A stretch of 64,000 nucleotides of DNA from the NCBI GenBank assembly GCA_964007475.1, contig OZ023275.1:15665829-15729828 (forward strand), in the 5' to 3' direction. The position numbers were made by a program, and so were the translations under genes. Within the stretch, counting starts at the first letter, position 1; each line of letters starts with the position of its first letter. The notes below the pieces were generated by a model. That model was not told where the DNA came from. It saw nothing but the letters and a program-made list of their open reading frames with translations, and ran no database searches. This document shows positions 12,600 to 25,609 of this stretch, piece by piece. This DNA comes from Hybos culiciformis (taxonomy: Eukaryota; Arthropoda; Insecta; Diptera; Hybotidae).

Positions 12600-15500
12600 A
12601 ATAAAAAAGAACAAATCATTCAAATATATGAAATATTTATGTCAGTTTCATGTCAAATTCAAATTTACAATATTGCATAATTTATTATCACGTTTTATAA
12701 AAATAAATGTTTTTGTTGCTTTTTTATATAGAAATATTATTATAGTTTCGGTTTTCAAGTAAAATTAGAAGTTAGTCAAGAAGATAGTTATGTTAAAAGT
12801 TGCTCAGCTGAACGTATATCTTGCAGAGAAAGCTTGTGCGAAAAAAATTAGTAAATTAAATTGTTAGTACATATTTTATATATGAAAGTCTTGTGACTGA
12901 TAACTCTACTCAAAACTAGTTAGATCACAAGTAGTATAATTCTCAAAACAAAATAAACAAATTTTATTTTTAACAAAATCAAATTGTAAAAGATATCACA
13001 GATACAATAAGACAAAATAGTTAAAATAATTTTTTTTTATTTTGAAGGCTAACTTTAATATTGTAATGACAAAACTGAATTATACAAATTTTTTTCAGCC
13101 AAAAGTCTATAAATAATAAATAATTTAATTAAAATTTGTATTTCAAGGTATTGTCAACATGATTTATTGAAATTTATCTTATTGAGATTAAATCAATTAG
13201 GAAGTATTAATAAAGAAAAATTTCTTAATCAAGGAAAGATAACAATATTAAATAATAATGATATCGTAGCAATTTTAAATATATCCATTTAAAACTATAA
13301 AAGCTATAAAAGCTAATATTTCAGGACGAGCTGCATGTAAAAGTGTTTGTTTATTATTTCAAGATCCAATGATAACACATGGCTAAGAAATGCAATATAT
13401 AGGCTTTACAAACACTTTCCTGACTTAACAGTCTTAAACATAATTTTGTTTCTACAAATTTTTTTCATAAGTGAAGTAACAAAAAATATATAACCCTACC
13501 ACTAACAAACGTAATTTAACTGATTGCAATTTTCAACAATTTCAATTCCCATATTTTAGGACATTCCCATATACAAATATGCAGATTGAAAAAGTAACTT
13601 ATTTTAGATATTTCAATAAAAAAAAAAATTCAGAAAATTTTTGAAAGTCTAAATGCAGCTTAAACCCATTTATTACAGTTGACCTTAAGACCACAAGAAA
13701 AGGACACAAATATTCATCATCATTTGCTTTTATGGAAATCAAATTTCGTTTGAATAGGTGACAAAGCTTATTCAAAACTTAAAAGCATAAATGGCCCATA
13801 TATATTTAATAATATAAAAATTTTTTGTTAGGAAATTTTCAATCAAAAGTGCTTTAAAAAAATGAAAAAAAATTTTTTTCTTACTTAATTTTTTTTCATT
13901 TTTTTTTTTTTTTTTTCAAATAAAATCAATCAGAAAAAATGCCAATTATTTCTTTAGAAAAAAGAAAAGTAAAAAAAAAAAATTTTTTTTTTATCAACTT
14001 GGAAAAACTAAAAACATTTTCTATGTTTTTTTTTATATATACATATATACAAAAATTCAACAGAATAAAAAAAAAAAATAAAATAAAGGCCACAAAGAAA
14101 ATGAGTACAAGGCAATGTGAAAAAAGATAGGACTAACATTAAATACAACAAAATGTTTTTTCGAAATAAAAATAATAATAAAAAATAAAATAAATACTTT
14201 GCTTATATATGTATAAAATTGTGACAATAAGTCCTTGAAATATAAAGAATTTTGCAAAATTAGTTCATTAATTTCTATTTAGAAATAATTAACTTCAACA
14301 CAAAAAAATATATTTTTACATATTATTATATTAAAGTTGTTTGAGGCGTTAAGTCTCGTTATTGAATGGTTCCCCTTGAATCAATTAAAGTGGCATATTT
14401 ACAAAACCTCCTTTTTTGTACTGTTAACTTGCGAAAAGTAAGGAATGGCATGGTAGCACACTATGTATTATACATTATTATACTAGTTTTAAGATGTAAG
14501 GATCAAGGATCTAAATTTGAATGTATTATTATTATTATTACATTTTTAATGTAATGAATTACAATAAAAATTACATATTTGAGCGCTAACTACTAGTTCT
14601 TTGGCTCTAATTTATGTTCAAATTATTAAAAATTAATCCATAAAACATGTATTTAAAATAAACTATATCTAAGCCGATAAGGGCACTGATTTCAATATAT
14701 TGTTAAGTTTGTTCATATTTTTCCGGTTTCCAATACTTTACTATAGAATAGAAAAATTTGACATTGTGAAATCATGCATATTTTTTGCATTCTATAATTT
14801 TAACTAACTCGAAATCAGATTTCCATCAACAAAATAAATATACAAAGAAAACTAAAATTATGTCTTATATCATCAGATTTTTCATTGAAAATGTAACATA
14901 AAAAGCTTATCAAATCAATTTTGGTTTTTTTTATTTAGATAAAATGCATGAAAGTAATGACCCATAATTTTCCTCTTTTTTTTTTTTTTTTGTAGACATA
15001 ATGACATTGACCTACTCAAAACGAAAAAAGGATGTTACAAGTATTTTATCTAAAAAAAAATTAATTATCTATAATTATTATAGAAAATCGTTCAAAATGA
15101 TATAAACTATATATTTTAAACGATACTGAATTCAAAATTATATAAGAACCCTATAATTGTTGCAAAACTTATAAATCTTTGTATTTTTTTTTAATATATG
15201 AAGAATATATTTTTCCATGATTCGTTATGATTTTTATTATATTTAAATTCTATTTTTACTTCACTACAGCATTAACTATGGAAAGTGAAGTTTTTCGATT
15301 TAGTTTTACGTCCATTGAACTTATAATCTAGTATGGTAGACAGTAGAGGATCTGGAACATTTTAATACTTAGCATCAATTTTTTTCATATCAAAATTAAC
15401 TTCCTATTTTAGAAAATAATATATTTTTTTTGTTTTGATAAATATTTAAAATTTATTATTTAAACCTAATTATTATTGTTTTTTTTTGAAGCCACAGATA

Positions 15501-16890
15501 CTCGATTACATGCATATGTTGTTCATGCTATGGTATATTATATGATTATTACTTTTTTTTTGTTTTAATTAAAATTAATTTAAAATTGAAAATTCGTACC
15601 GTAAAACCATTATTGGTTAAAAAAGTTATTATGGAAAAAAATAAAAATAAAAATTACAAATAATTAATTAATTTTAAGTGTTTCAAAGTTGATATTTTAT
15701 TGTAATGAAAATTAATATTTGCAGGTAATCTACATTATTAGATGTCCTTTATCTAAAATAGAAAATATTCAAGGATATCATCATAAATGGACGGAATAAA
15801 TTATTTTTTTAACATTTATGTTTGTTTGTATATATTTCATGTAACTAATAATATTAGATTGCAAACTCCCGCCTGGTAAACATTAATAAAACACTTCTTT
15901 ATATTACATATATTTTTACTGTGCTTGTGTAAGTAAAGCTGTTTCCTATGCAACTTTTGTCATTTGATTTAAAATAAAAATGATCAATTTAAAATTGTAA
16001 AATGTACCTATGCATGGTTTCAATGAAGAAATTTTTATTGTGAGCACTACATTAAATGATATACACATATCTCTTGCAAATTGTAGATAAAGTTTTTTTT
16101 TTTACAAACTTTTCAAACGAACTTTTTAAAACGGAGTTTGTATAATCGTTATGCAAATTTTTTTTTTATAAAATTTAAATATTTACTGTCAATATAATAT
16201 CAAATGTGTGTGTCGTATCTCTGTATAATTATGAACTAATAGATTGATTGATTAACTATATGAAAGAATAATCAATAATGATGAAAGCATTTATAGAAAA
16301 TTTATGTTTTTATCATAAATTGGATGAATAATAAATGTTACAGTTTACTAAAGATAAAAAAAAAACTTATATTATTATTATTATTTTTTATTCTACTTTT
16401 TCCGAGAATATATATATATATTATGTACACAAAAATAAGTATGATAATTTTCTGTAATTAAAAGTCAATAATTAATAAGCATATAAATTAGGTATAGGTA
16501 GGTCTAAATGACAATAAATTCTATTTATAGCAATAAAAAAATATTTAAGCAATTAATTTTCTCATAAAGAATAAATTGAAAAGTGAAACCAATTTTTATT
16601 ACTTACTATATATAAGATTTAAGATATTATTATTATCTGAAAAAACGATAAATTTTTCATTAATTCAACAGAAAAGATATTAATTTCAACTTTATAGATT
16701 ATATGTGATAATTTAATATAACAAGAATCATTTGAAATATATAAGTAATATGAAAGTTATATGTGTATTTAAATATTTTGTAATGATTTTAGGTCGATCG
16801 CCAATAAATATTTATATTTCAGATATTTATTTCCTTTCAAATTGCCATTTTCAATTTCAAGAATCAAAAATATTTATCTAATTTTCCAAT
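12600..16890. other. AT-rich stretch, no gene seen
   Basis: Around 13.1-13.4 kb the sequence is slightly less homopolymeric, but I could assign no frame. The remainder is low complexity. Confidence 0.55.
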
Positions 16891-16894
16891 TATT

Positions 16895-17430
16895 TTGTTG
16901 GCGCAATTAAAAAGTTCTGCTTCTACTAATTATGATAAAAATAAATACATCAAAGAAATTAAGAACGTTATTGAAGAATTTGGTAACCGTTTCGAAGATT
17001 TTCAATAACTTGATAATGTGGTTTTATTTATGAGTTTTCCATTTGAGAGCAATATTACAGTAGAAACAATTATTGCAGAAAACCTTTCAACTATTTTTGA
17101 TATGGATAACATTACACTTGAAGCAGAAATTATTACTTTACAAAATGATATTTATATTAAAGCAAGAGCTTTCGAAGATTAATTCTGGAAATGTTTAGCA
17201 GAAGATAAATATCCGAATCTTTAATGTGCTGAAAATTACGCGCTGTTTTGGTTCGACATATTTGTGCGAATCAGCATTTTCACAAATGAAAATAATAAAG
17301 TTAAAGTACCGAACTAATTTAACAGACGAACACTTGGAATTTTAATCCCGAAATATTGCTGTCTAGTCTTACTCCTACTTCTAAAAAAAGTAGATCGCAG
17401 AGGATTTTTACTGCGCGTGCTAGATCTTAT
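16895..17430 (+). pseudogene. decayed hAT transposase (EPM2AIP1/SCAND3-like C-terminal half)
   Basis: Frame pieces read in the order typical of hAT-family transposases related to SCAND3/FAM200/EPM2AIP1: KYIKEIKNVIEEFGNRFEDF, then MSFPFESNI, then FWKCLAEDKYPNL. After a frame change comes the dimerisation region, FGSTYLCESAFSQMKIIKLK followed by YRTNLTDEHLE. At least three in-frame stops and one frameshift interrupt it, and the N-terminal BED finger and catalytic region are not recognisable. The minus-strand frame over the same bases is a shadow. Confidence 0.85.
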
Positions 17431-18184
17431 AGAAAAATCAGTTGACACCCCTAGCCTATATGAATAACCTTTAAAAGGATAATTAATAATGGTGACTTGG
17501 TTGTCCAACATGACCAAAACTGAAGAATTCAGACATTTACATTTAAAGCTGGACTTCATTATGTATTGAGTTAATCTTTCTAGAAAAAAAAATATCAAAA
17601 ATTATTTTTCTCTAAATCTTGCAGAAAAATTTGTCAATTTCCTTATATAAACAATTATCTTATTTAATGATTATATTATTTCATTTTGAATGTCGATAAA
17701 AATGCCAATTACATAGCATAAATACATAACATACATACATAATTCAATATTCAACTATTCGGATTGACAAAAAAAAAAATATATTCAGTATTTGATTCAA
17801 TCTATTTTTCATTTTGACATAATTTAATTTCATAAATTTCCATTGTCAATATAATGTCACCATTCACCAATATCACCTTTATAGAGTAAAAATTAATGAG
17901 TTATATAATGGTTTTTTTTTGTTTATTTTTTTTTTATGTAGGTATGTTATTTTATTCTTTTTGATAGAGCTTTCAATAAAAGTTAAATCACAATGGACCA
18001 TTTACGGCTATAGCTTCTGCATTGTCCCACAAAAGCGAAATTTTAATTATTATAATACCAAAATAATAATGATTTTAATCTGAAGAGAGATAATAATAAT
18101 AAATAGTTTTTGTTGTCTGGAATATAGTTTTCAATATACATATAATCTAAATATTATTATATCCATTTTGAAAGAATATTATTT

Positions 18185-18567
18185 CGTCGGTCGGCGACGC
18201 AAATCTCGTAAGTCTTGTTTTTTACAAAACGTGTTTTTTTTAATTTTCCTGTCCTTTTTGTTGATCTGCGTCGATCTACATTCATAAAAACTCTCTAAAT
18301 ATTTTTAACGCACTTTTATTGTCGAAAAAAAAAAATTCGAAAATTTAGGTGGGTATCTTTTGTGGCCAAACATTGCACATTTTTGAAACTAAGATAATGT
18401 ACTAATATTCGTAAGAAGCTACAGATTTTATTCAATCCATATCGCTTCGAAATTAGCCAATCTTAAGCAATTTTGTGCTAATTATAATAATAAGAATAAT
18501 ACAGTTTTTTGTGTCTCCTGTAAAATTTTCAAAAACAGACTTACGAGGTTTGCGTCGCCGACCGACG
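18185..18567. mobile_element. 383-bp MITE with CGTCGGTCGG termini
   Basis: The terminal inverted repeats are about 31 bp with one mismatch (CGTCGGTCGGCGACGCAAA, then CTCGTAAGTCT). ATTT lies directly outside both ends (18181-18184 and 18568-18571), consistent with a 4-bp target duplication, though ATTT is common here. The interior is AT-rich and non-coding. The superfamily is undetermined. Confidence 0.75.
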
Positions 18568-18579
18568 ATTTGTAGATTT

Positions 18580-21500
18580 AAAAATATAAAAATAATATGT
18601 GACAAAAAATAGGACAGAAGACATAAAATATAGAGTAAAGTAAATAAATTTCATAATATCCATGGTTTCGATTAGGTACCAGAGCTTGTAGTTTTCTTTT
18701 ATAGTTTTCTTATATCTTTAATTAAAATATTTCGAACTTCAACCAACTGTCTTTTGTTAGAAATTTGTATCAAGTACATTTTTATATATTAAGTAAAAAA
18801 AAAAATCGTTTTCATATTTAGAACTCCAAACCATTAATTTTCTACTTGTTAAAGCATAAATTTTGATGAGATAGTACCAAAAACAATATTGTGATAAAAA
18901 ATACCTAAAGGGCATTATGCATACGTATGTGTTTATAGTATACAAGTAAATTGAACTGAATTCTATCTTAATTCGGATTAATGATTTTCACAAGTTCCAT
19001 AATGTGTAAATATACTATAATCCTTTTATTGATATTTTTAATAGTTCTACCGTGTTCTTTAATAAATAAAATATGCATGTTGTATAATATGTAAAACATA
19101 TATTATACTTTTTCACTTTAATAGTATACTGATTATTTTTATTTCGCCGTAAAAAAAAAATGTAATGTGTGAAAACATGAAAATATAAGCTAAACTTTTC
19201 CAACTATAAAAGTAACATCAATTTCAATTATTTCGTTTAAGTCAACAATTTTTTTTTTTTTTTTTAACTTTTGTTTTGTCGAAAAATGTTTAAAAGTTAT
19301 ATTTAAGTCGATTAGCTCTTGCGAGAATAATTAGCTTATGGTCTCTTCAATATAATCAAATTGATATTGTTGATGTGATTGTATATACAATTTTTTTGCA
19401 ACCAAATGTTTTAATCTTCCCATATGATCCTTGGAACAGTTTTTTCCTTAAAATTCTAATTTTATTTTTAATAATTAAGAAAACTCTTTGATATTAATAA
19501 CCGCTACAACATAATAGAGCTCTTTTATTCTACCACCTTAATAATATAATTATAATAATTTCTGCTTAATTTTCAATTGTTATTTGAAATTTTATACAAG
19601 TTTATTACATAATTATGATATGATGATTAAAAGCAATTTATTTCGAACTAAATATCATCATTAAATTGAATGCTATATAGTATATATATACATTAAAGAG
19701 CTAATAATGTCCACCGCATTATTTTTATTAAGGTTAATTACCATAGAATTGATTTTTACCCGCATTTGAGGACAAATACTTAAAATAATAAATTAGAATT
19801 TTCGAAATTAATCTGCAACGAATTTAAAAATTTTTTTTTTCCCAAAAATATACATTGAAATCCTTGCATAAACGTAAATTAGGGATAACTATGCTATAGT
19901 ATAGTATTATATTCAAATATCCAATAATTTCACTTGTTTGTTCATTATATTCCATTATACATAATTGCTATACTATATAGATCATATGAAAATCCATGTT
20001 TGCATTATTAAATTTAAATCATAAGAATATTATTTTTGTTTTTAATCCGTAACTGCGATTTCCTCAAAGATTTAATTCCTAATCTTAAAAAAAAGAATTT
20101 TTTTTTTGGGAAACTTATTAAGTATCATAAATTATTATTTTTGTAATATTATCAAATTATATCACAAATAATGGTATTTCGTTGCAAAAGAACCGATGTG
20201 TATGAAAAAAGGACTAATGTTAAAAGAAGTGGGTAAAAATGATATTCGAAGCACAGTCAGTAAATATAAAAATAGAAATGAATATTATGATTTTTTCTTT
20301 TTTATCTTCACATATTGACACGATCAAATGATCTCCTTTAAAGTGTCATTTAAGAAATATTAGAAATGAAGCTATAACCAAGTCTTTAGATTGTTAATGA
20401 AGAAGACTTGGGAAATTTTCATTATGTATAATAAGATACCTACATAGGTAGTCAAAAAAAAATATTAACTTCATTAATTATTATAGTCTGGAAAAACATA
20501 TGAACAAGTTGTATTAAAAAATAAAAATACGAACTATTTTTTATTGCTATGTTAATCAGCTAATTTTGCTAAAATAATTCACTAGTTCGTTGGCAAGGGA
20601 TGTAAAAAAGAAGCTATTTGTTTTTTCAGTACACACAATAAACTGCTAAGATTTTGAACAATACCAATAATTTTAAGCAAAGACACTTTAAAGCCCTGCT
20701 GTTCTAATATTATGGAATACATATTAATATTATCATAAATTTTCCAAAACTAATATCATAGTAAATTATTTTTCTTATATAATTAAAAAACGAATATTTA
20801 ACTGAAAATATAATTCATTGACATACATATTATATTGCTGCATAAAACAATAATTAAAACCTTTTCAAACTGAAATATCGCGACCTATATTTGAATTTTC
20901 CCATATACTACGCGCCTATAGTAGTAATATTGTTATGTATAGTATAAAACAATAACTTTAGGCCCAAAAAAAAAATTAAAAATCGTAATTTTTCATTGAC
21001 AATTTCTCACTTGGGATTAAATTTTATAGAAATTGATCATAATTTATTACCAGTAAAAATATAAATTTTAAAATTTTTTTTTATCATTATTATTATAATA
21101 TAAAAATAACAATATAACAATAATAATACAAAATTTATCATAAATTTTCATCACTTTATAACATGTGTATATAAAAACAAAAAGACCAAAATAATAATAA
21201 TAATAATTATTTAAAAAAAAAAAAAATTCAAAACAAGAAGCGAAAAAGTTGAAATCTATTTTTTTTTTTTAACTGAAAATAACAAAAATCTGAATAAAAT
21301 ACTGAATAAATATGGGACAGTGTATCAGCAGTGCGATAATGTTATTAAAAACTCTTTTCACTCTCATTGTCCTTTTTTTTCAACACATATGTGTAAATAA
21401 AATACATAATATATATATATATATATTTATATACATAAAGTATGTAGGTAGAAGAGAAAAAAATATATATGAAAAAAAAATTATACGTATTTAATTTTAA

Positions 21501-21780
21501 AATCTAACAATCCTTTTCATATAGTTTCATAAAAACAATGAACCAAAATGTTAGGTTTAAATTGTTAAAAATTTATGTGTTATAATCTTAAGTTGTACAC
21601 CCTATTACTAGCAGGTGTATTATCTGGAATATTCACACATTGCATAATCAATAAAAATAAATTTATCAGAAAAAATCCAATAAATTAAAATGCAGTAAAA
21701 TCATAATTTCGTGTAATTTTCTAGTCAATTTAGTTTCATAAATTAAAAAAATGTTAAACATATTTAAGTATTAAGTGTAT
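18580..21780. other. AT-rich stretch, no gene seen
   Basis: No supported gene or transposon; ATA and AAT microsatellite-like patches near 21.1-21.2 kb. Confidence 0.55.
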
Positions 21781-21785
21781 ATATT

Positions 21786-22106
21786 CAGGTGTGCGCAAAG
21801 GTTCATGCATGGGCAGCCATGTTCGAAAATCGTAAAATACTGTAGAGCCGCAAAATTATTAATGCAAACTTAAATTTGAATTTTATTACTTAATTAAAAG
21901 CATTTTTTTTTTTAAATTCTTATCTTTCAATAAATTTATTTATTATATAAAAAAAACTTTAATATTACATTTAATACATTTAAAAATTATATTAAAATCA
22001 TGTAATAAAATACAAAATCTCACGTACAACTTAATAATTTATTGAGCCACAAAAATATTGTCAAAGAGCCGCATGCCGCTCATGAGCCGCAGTTTGAGCT
22101 TGTCTG
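21786..22106. mobile_element. hAT-type non-autonomous element (GAGCCGCA family)
   Basis: It starts CAGGTGTGCGCAAAG. The right end, read in reverse complement, is CAGACAAGCTCAAACTGCGG, followed by GAGCGGCATGCGGCTC. This resembles widespread hAT MITEs that begin CAGGGGTGGGCAAACTGCGG. GAGCCGCA also recurs near the left end. The 8-bp flanks (TATATATT and TATAAGAT) match only in part. Confidence 0.6.
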
Positions 22107-22109
22107 TAT

Positions 22110-25100
22110 AAGATTTTATATTATGTTTAAACATTTAACATTTTAATTAAAGTTCAAAAATTGTTTTTTTTTTTTTTCAAATGTTTGAAACCTTATATTT
22201 CTGTTAATGATTCTCATAAATTTTAAAGAAATTTTAATCAGTTTCATATTCCATTTTCCATTATCTCTCATTTGAAATGCAAAATTTATCTATTTTTACC
22301 TAACAGAAATATAAGATTGAAACTTCTAAATTAACATCTTTGTTTTATAAATTTTGACGTGTTTTTGTGAAAATGGAGCACATCTTTTTTGTTTTCAATA
22401 TGACATTCTTTCCGGTGGCATCGTCCTGAGAAAACGGATTTATCAAATTAAAATACATATTCGTACAATTACTTTAGTTTTATACCACAAAACAAGCTAT
22501 TGAATTCAAAGGAGCAAAAAAAAAAATAAAAATGGTTGCAAATTTTTCAAGCATAAGAGCACTCAATGCAAAAATTTCAAAATATTACACTGCAGTGCAA
22601 AAAAAAATTATTTATTTAATGTTGTAACATATTTCTGGCAATCAAGTTAAATAAAAATAAAAGGATATAAATACATTTATGTGTATAAAAATTTTATATT
22701 ATTTTTTATAAGAGGGATGAAAACAGGGAATAAACTTAGTTATGAAGATTTTTTTTTTTTTCTTTTTGAAAAAGTATACAATTTTCATGTTTAAGAAAAT
22801 CTTGAACACTATATATATTAATCGAGCGTTCCCAACTAAGTTCTTCCAATTATTTTGATAAGGTTTTTATAATCATTTTATTAAAATAAAAATTAAATTA
22901 TTTTATTAATTCTCATTTAGCAGTATGTTAGCCAATCTAGTTCAAATACTATGCATATAATCTGATAGGCCTAAGTTTTATATTAAGAATTTAATAAATT
23001 TTGAACCAAAATTCTATTTGCACTTATCATGTACCTAACCGAACTCCAATTCAGCTTTACTAATTTATATAAAATATTTATATTTCAAGAACCAAAAAAG
23101 TGTGAATAAATTTTATAAGAAATAACGTTACAAAATAACTAAATAAGCCAGTTTTGTTGTTACGTTACATTTTTTTTTACATTCAAATCCCTATAGATCT
23201 TTTACATAAACTTATCTATAGAGATCTTTAACATACTAAAATGTATCATCACAACATAAATAGTAAAAAGTTCATTTTTACTACAAATTCAAAAAAAAAA
23301 ACATTTAATTTCTATGATTCATCATACACAAAAAAAAACTTTAACATATGGTGCAACTTAAATAAACATATTCTAGTATATAGGAAAAGTTTCAAGAACT
23401 GAGAATAGGTTCACATAAAAGATTGTATATTTCTTTTTCAAATGTTAAATATTTCTGATGCTTGCAAGTTTAATAAAATAGTCCCTAAAATAAGCACAAA
23501 GTCAAATTGGAATCGGAATAATAAGAATCTAATCTGCAGATGTAGGTACTTTCCATCATGTTCTCAATTTATATACGATTTTCTCGTTCGATTGCAATTC
23601 TTACAAGTACTTTTTTCACCCAAAGCAAACAATTTAATTTTAGGTGTTTTAAAAAAAAATAAAAATAAACCTGTATAAAAATCCCAAGAAAATTCATTCA
23701 TAATTGATAAAACTACAAGACTAGCTACTTATAATATGAGTTATAAAAAAAAATAGGTTATGTCATTTTCTTATCAGATTTTTTTTTTTTGAAGAATCAT
23801 GTTCATAACATTGTTTTATATACATGCATGCACATTACAGATATATGTACTGAAAAGAATTCAGTTTTGAATATTGTTAATATTAAAAAAATATTGAATT
23901 GATTATTATATATACTACGTTTATGCTTCGTTAAATTGTGAAACAATACAAAATTTTCCAAAAATATAATAAAAAATAAAATATTAGAAGAAAAATAAAT
24001 ATAAAAATAAAATGTTTCAGTTTTGGCATCGAAATCCACTTTGCATTTAGAACTGCTGTTAAACTGTTCTTCACTCATAAGTCAAAATTTGGCTTTTATT
24101 ATGTAAGTAGTATTATACACGGCTTTTAATTTTGATATTATCAATATTTTGGTTCTAACTTTTTTCTTCAAAATTTTAAAGTTACGGGGTCATTATGTAC
24201 CAATTTTATTTCAAAATCTTTCTTACTATGTTGTTATCCACAATCCACTATGGATTTCCTTCAATTCGAAATTTTTATATATATAGGGCTATTAATTTTG
24301 ACATCATCGAAATTCGGGTTCAAACATTTTATCCTCTTATTAGCTAATTTTTGAAATTTTTCTTACTACCCATGCTATTATTAAGATTAGTATGGCGACT
24401 ATGTTGGAATGAGCTGTGTTGGGAGTGCAGAACAGAGAAGTGAAGAAAAATTAAACAAATATGTTGATAGTAAAATTAAGAAGAAATAAAAACACACTAA
24501 AAATATTACTATCTAGTTTTCTTTTAAATAATCATTATTTACATGGATTTAATATACAATATACTATGACACGACGATTGCAACGATTGTAAAACTTTTT
24601 GTCGCATTTGGTTGAATCTAAAGCAATTTGAAATAAAGAATAAAAAAAACTATATGAAAAACTCTATTAATCATAAAATTTTATTGAAAAAATATTTAAG
24701 AAAAAAGTTTTTGTTTTTGTAAGTTTTTTTTTCATTCTTTTTCAAGAAAATTTATAGAAATGTAATTTTTTCTTCTTTTTTTTCATTTTTTTTGTCAAGG
24801 AAATAAAAAAGTTCATTTTTCATTGCACATAGATTTATTTTTATTATACAAATTTAATAAGAAAGAATTAACTTTGCTTGTTAAATGAATTTCAATTTTC
24901 GATTCATATTGCGATACTGCAAAAAAAATTTTTTTTTTTTACAAAAGCTAAATGTAAAAAATTGTCCCCTTTGATTGACTTATTACAAACTTTCTGACCT
25001 AATTATTATTCAAGGGTGAAAAAAGAAAATGAATTTAAAATAAAATTCCAATAGATACTTAATTATTTGAACCGGAATTAAATCAGAAATGAAAAAAAAT

Positions 25101-25300
25101 TGTTCAATAATTAATACGCTGTAATTTTTTAGGAGTGGACCGGTAATAGGAATTTTAATTTAGTGGGTCAGAAGATAGTATTTTGAAATTTGCTTTCTTA
25201 TAGCATTAAGGACGTGTTTCTTTGATTTCAACAGATATAAAAAAGTTTATTAAAATTTTATTTAGCTCAATTCGAATTGATAGTTATAATTTTTTTAATG
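22110..25300. other. AT-rich stretch with the 24.1-kb duplication only
   Basis: Nothing beyond the tandem pair at 24121-24385 is recognised. Confidence 0.5.
24121..24385. repeat. diverged tandem duplication, period about 166 bp
   Basis: GGCTTTTAATTTTGATATTA (from 24121) and GGCTATTAATTTTGACATCA (from 24287) begin two related copies. Each goes on through a GGTTCAAAC-like segment to a TTTCTTACTA segment. Confidence 0.6.
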
Positions 25301-25307
25301 TTTTACT

Positions 25308-25606
25308 TAATATTTTTATGGCAGGAGAAGCCGAAACTATACTTCACGTGCTCTGCCAATGTCCAACGATTCGGACTAGGAGAGCAAGGATGTTAAGGGA
25401 TTATTTCTTGCAGGACCTGATGGACCTGCAAAGACATGGCTTATGCCAACGGATTTAATTAGGTTTGTGAAAGGAGTGAGTTGGTTCGATGGGGAATTAT
25501 AGGCCCATCGGGTAGGACAGTACAACGGGCAAATTGCCTATGTACAAGGAGATCTTGGCAATTTCAGACCCGCTACAACCTAACCTAACCTAACCTAATA
25601 TTTTTA
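25308..25606 (+). mobile_element. 5'-truncated non-LTR retrotransposon with (AACCT)n tail and 11-bp TSD
   Basis: TAATATTTTTA occurs exactly at 25308-25318 and again at 25596-25606, bracketing a roughly 277-bp insert. The insert encodes the C-terminus of an RNase-H-type (I/LOA/R1-like) retrotransposon ORF2: GEAETILHVLCQCPTIRTRR, then after a +1 frame change PTDLIRFVKGVSWFDGEL and a stop. A short 3' UTR follows, then a tail of about four AACCT units. Truncation at the 5' end and the target duplication are the mark of target-primed insertion. Confidence 0.85.
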
Positions 25607-25609
25607 AGA

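Noticed and set aside
13100..13450. Possible organelle- or symbiont-derived insert
   Set aside because: Composition is slightly different, but no frame or gene could be recognised.
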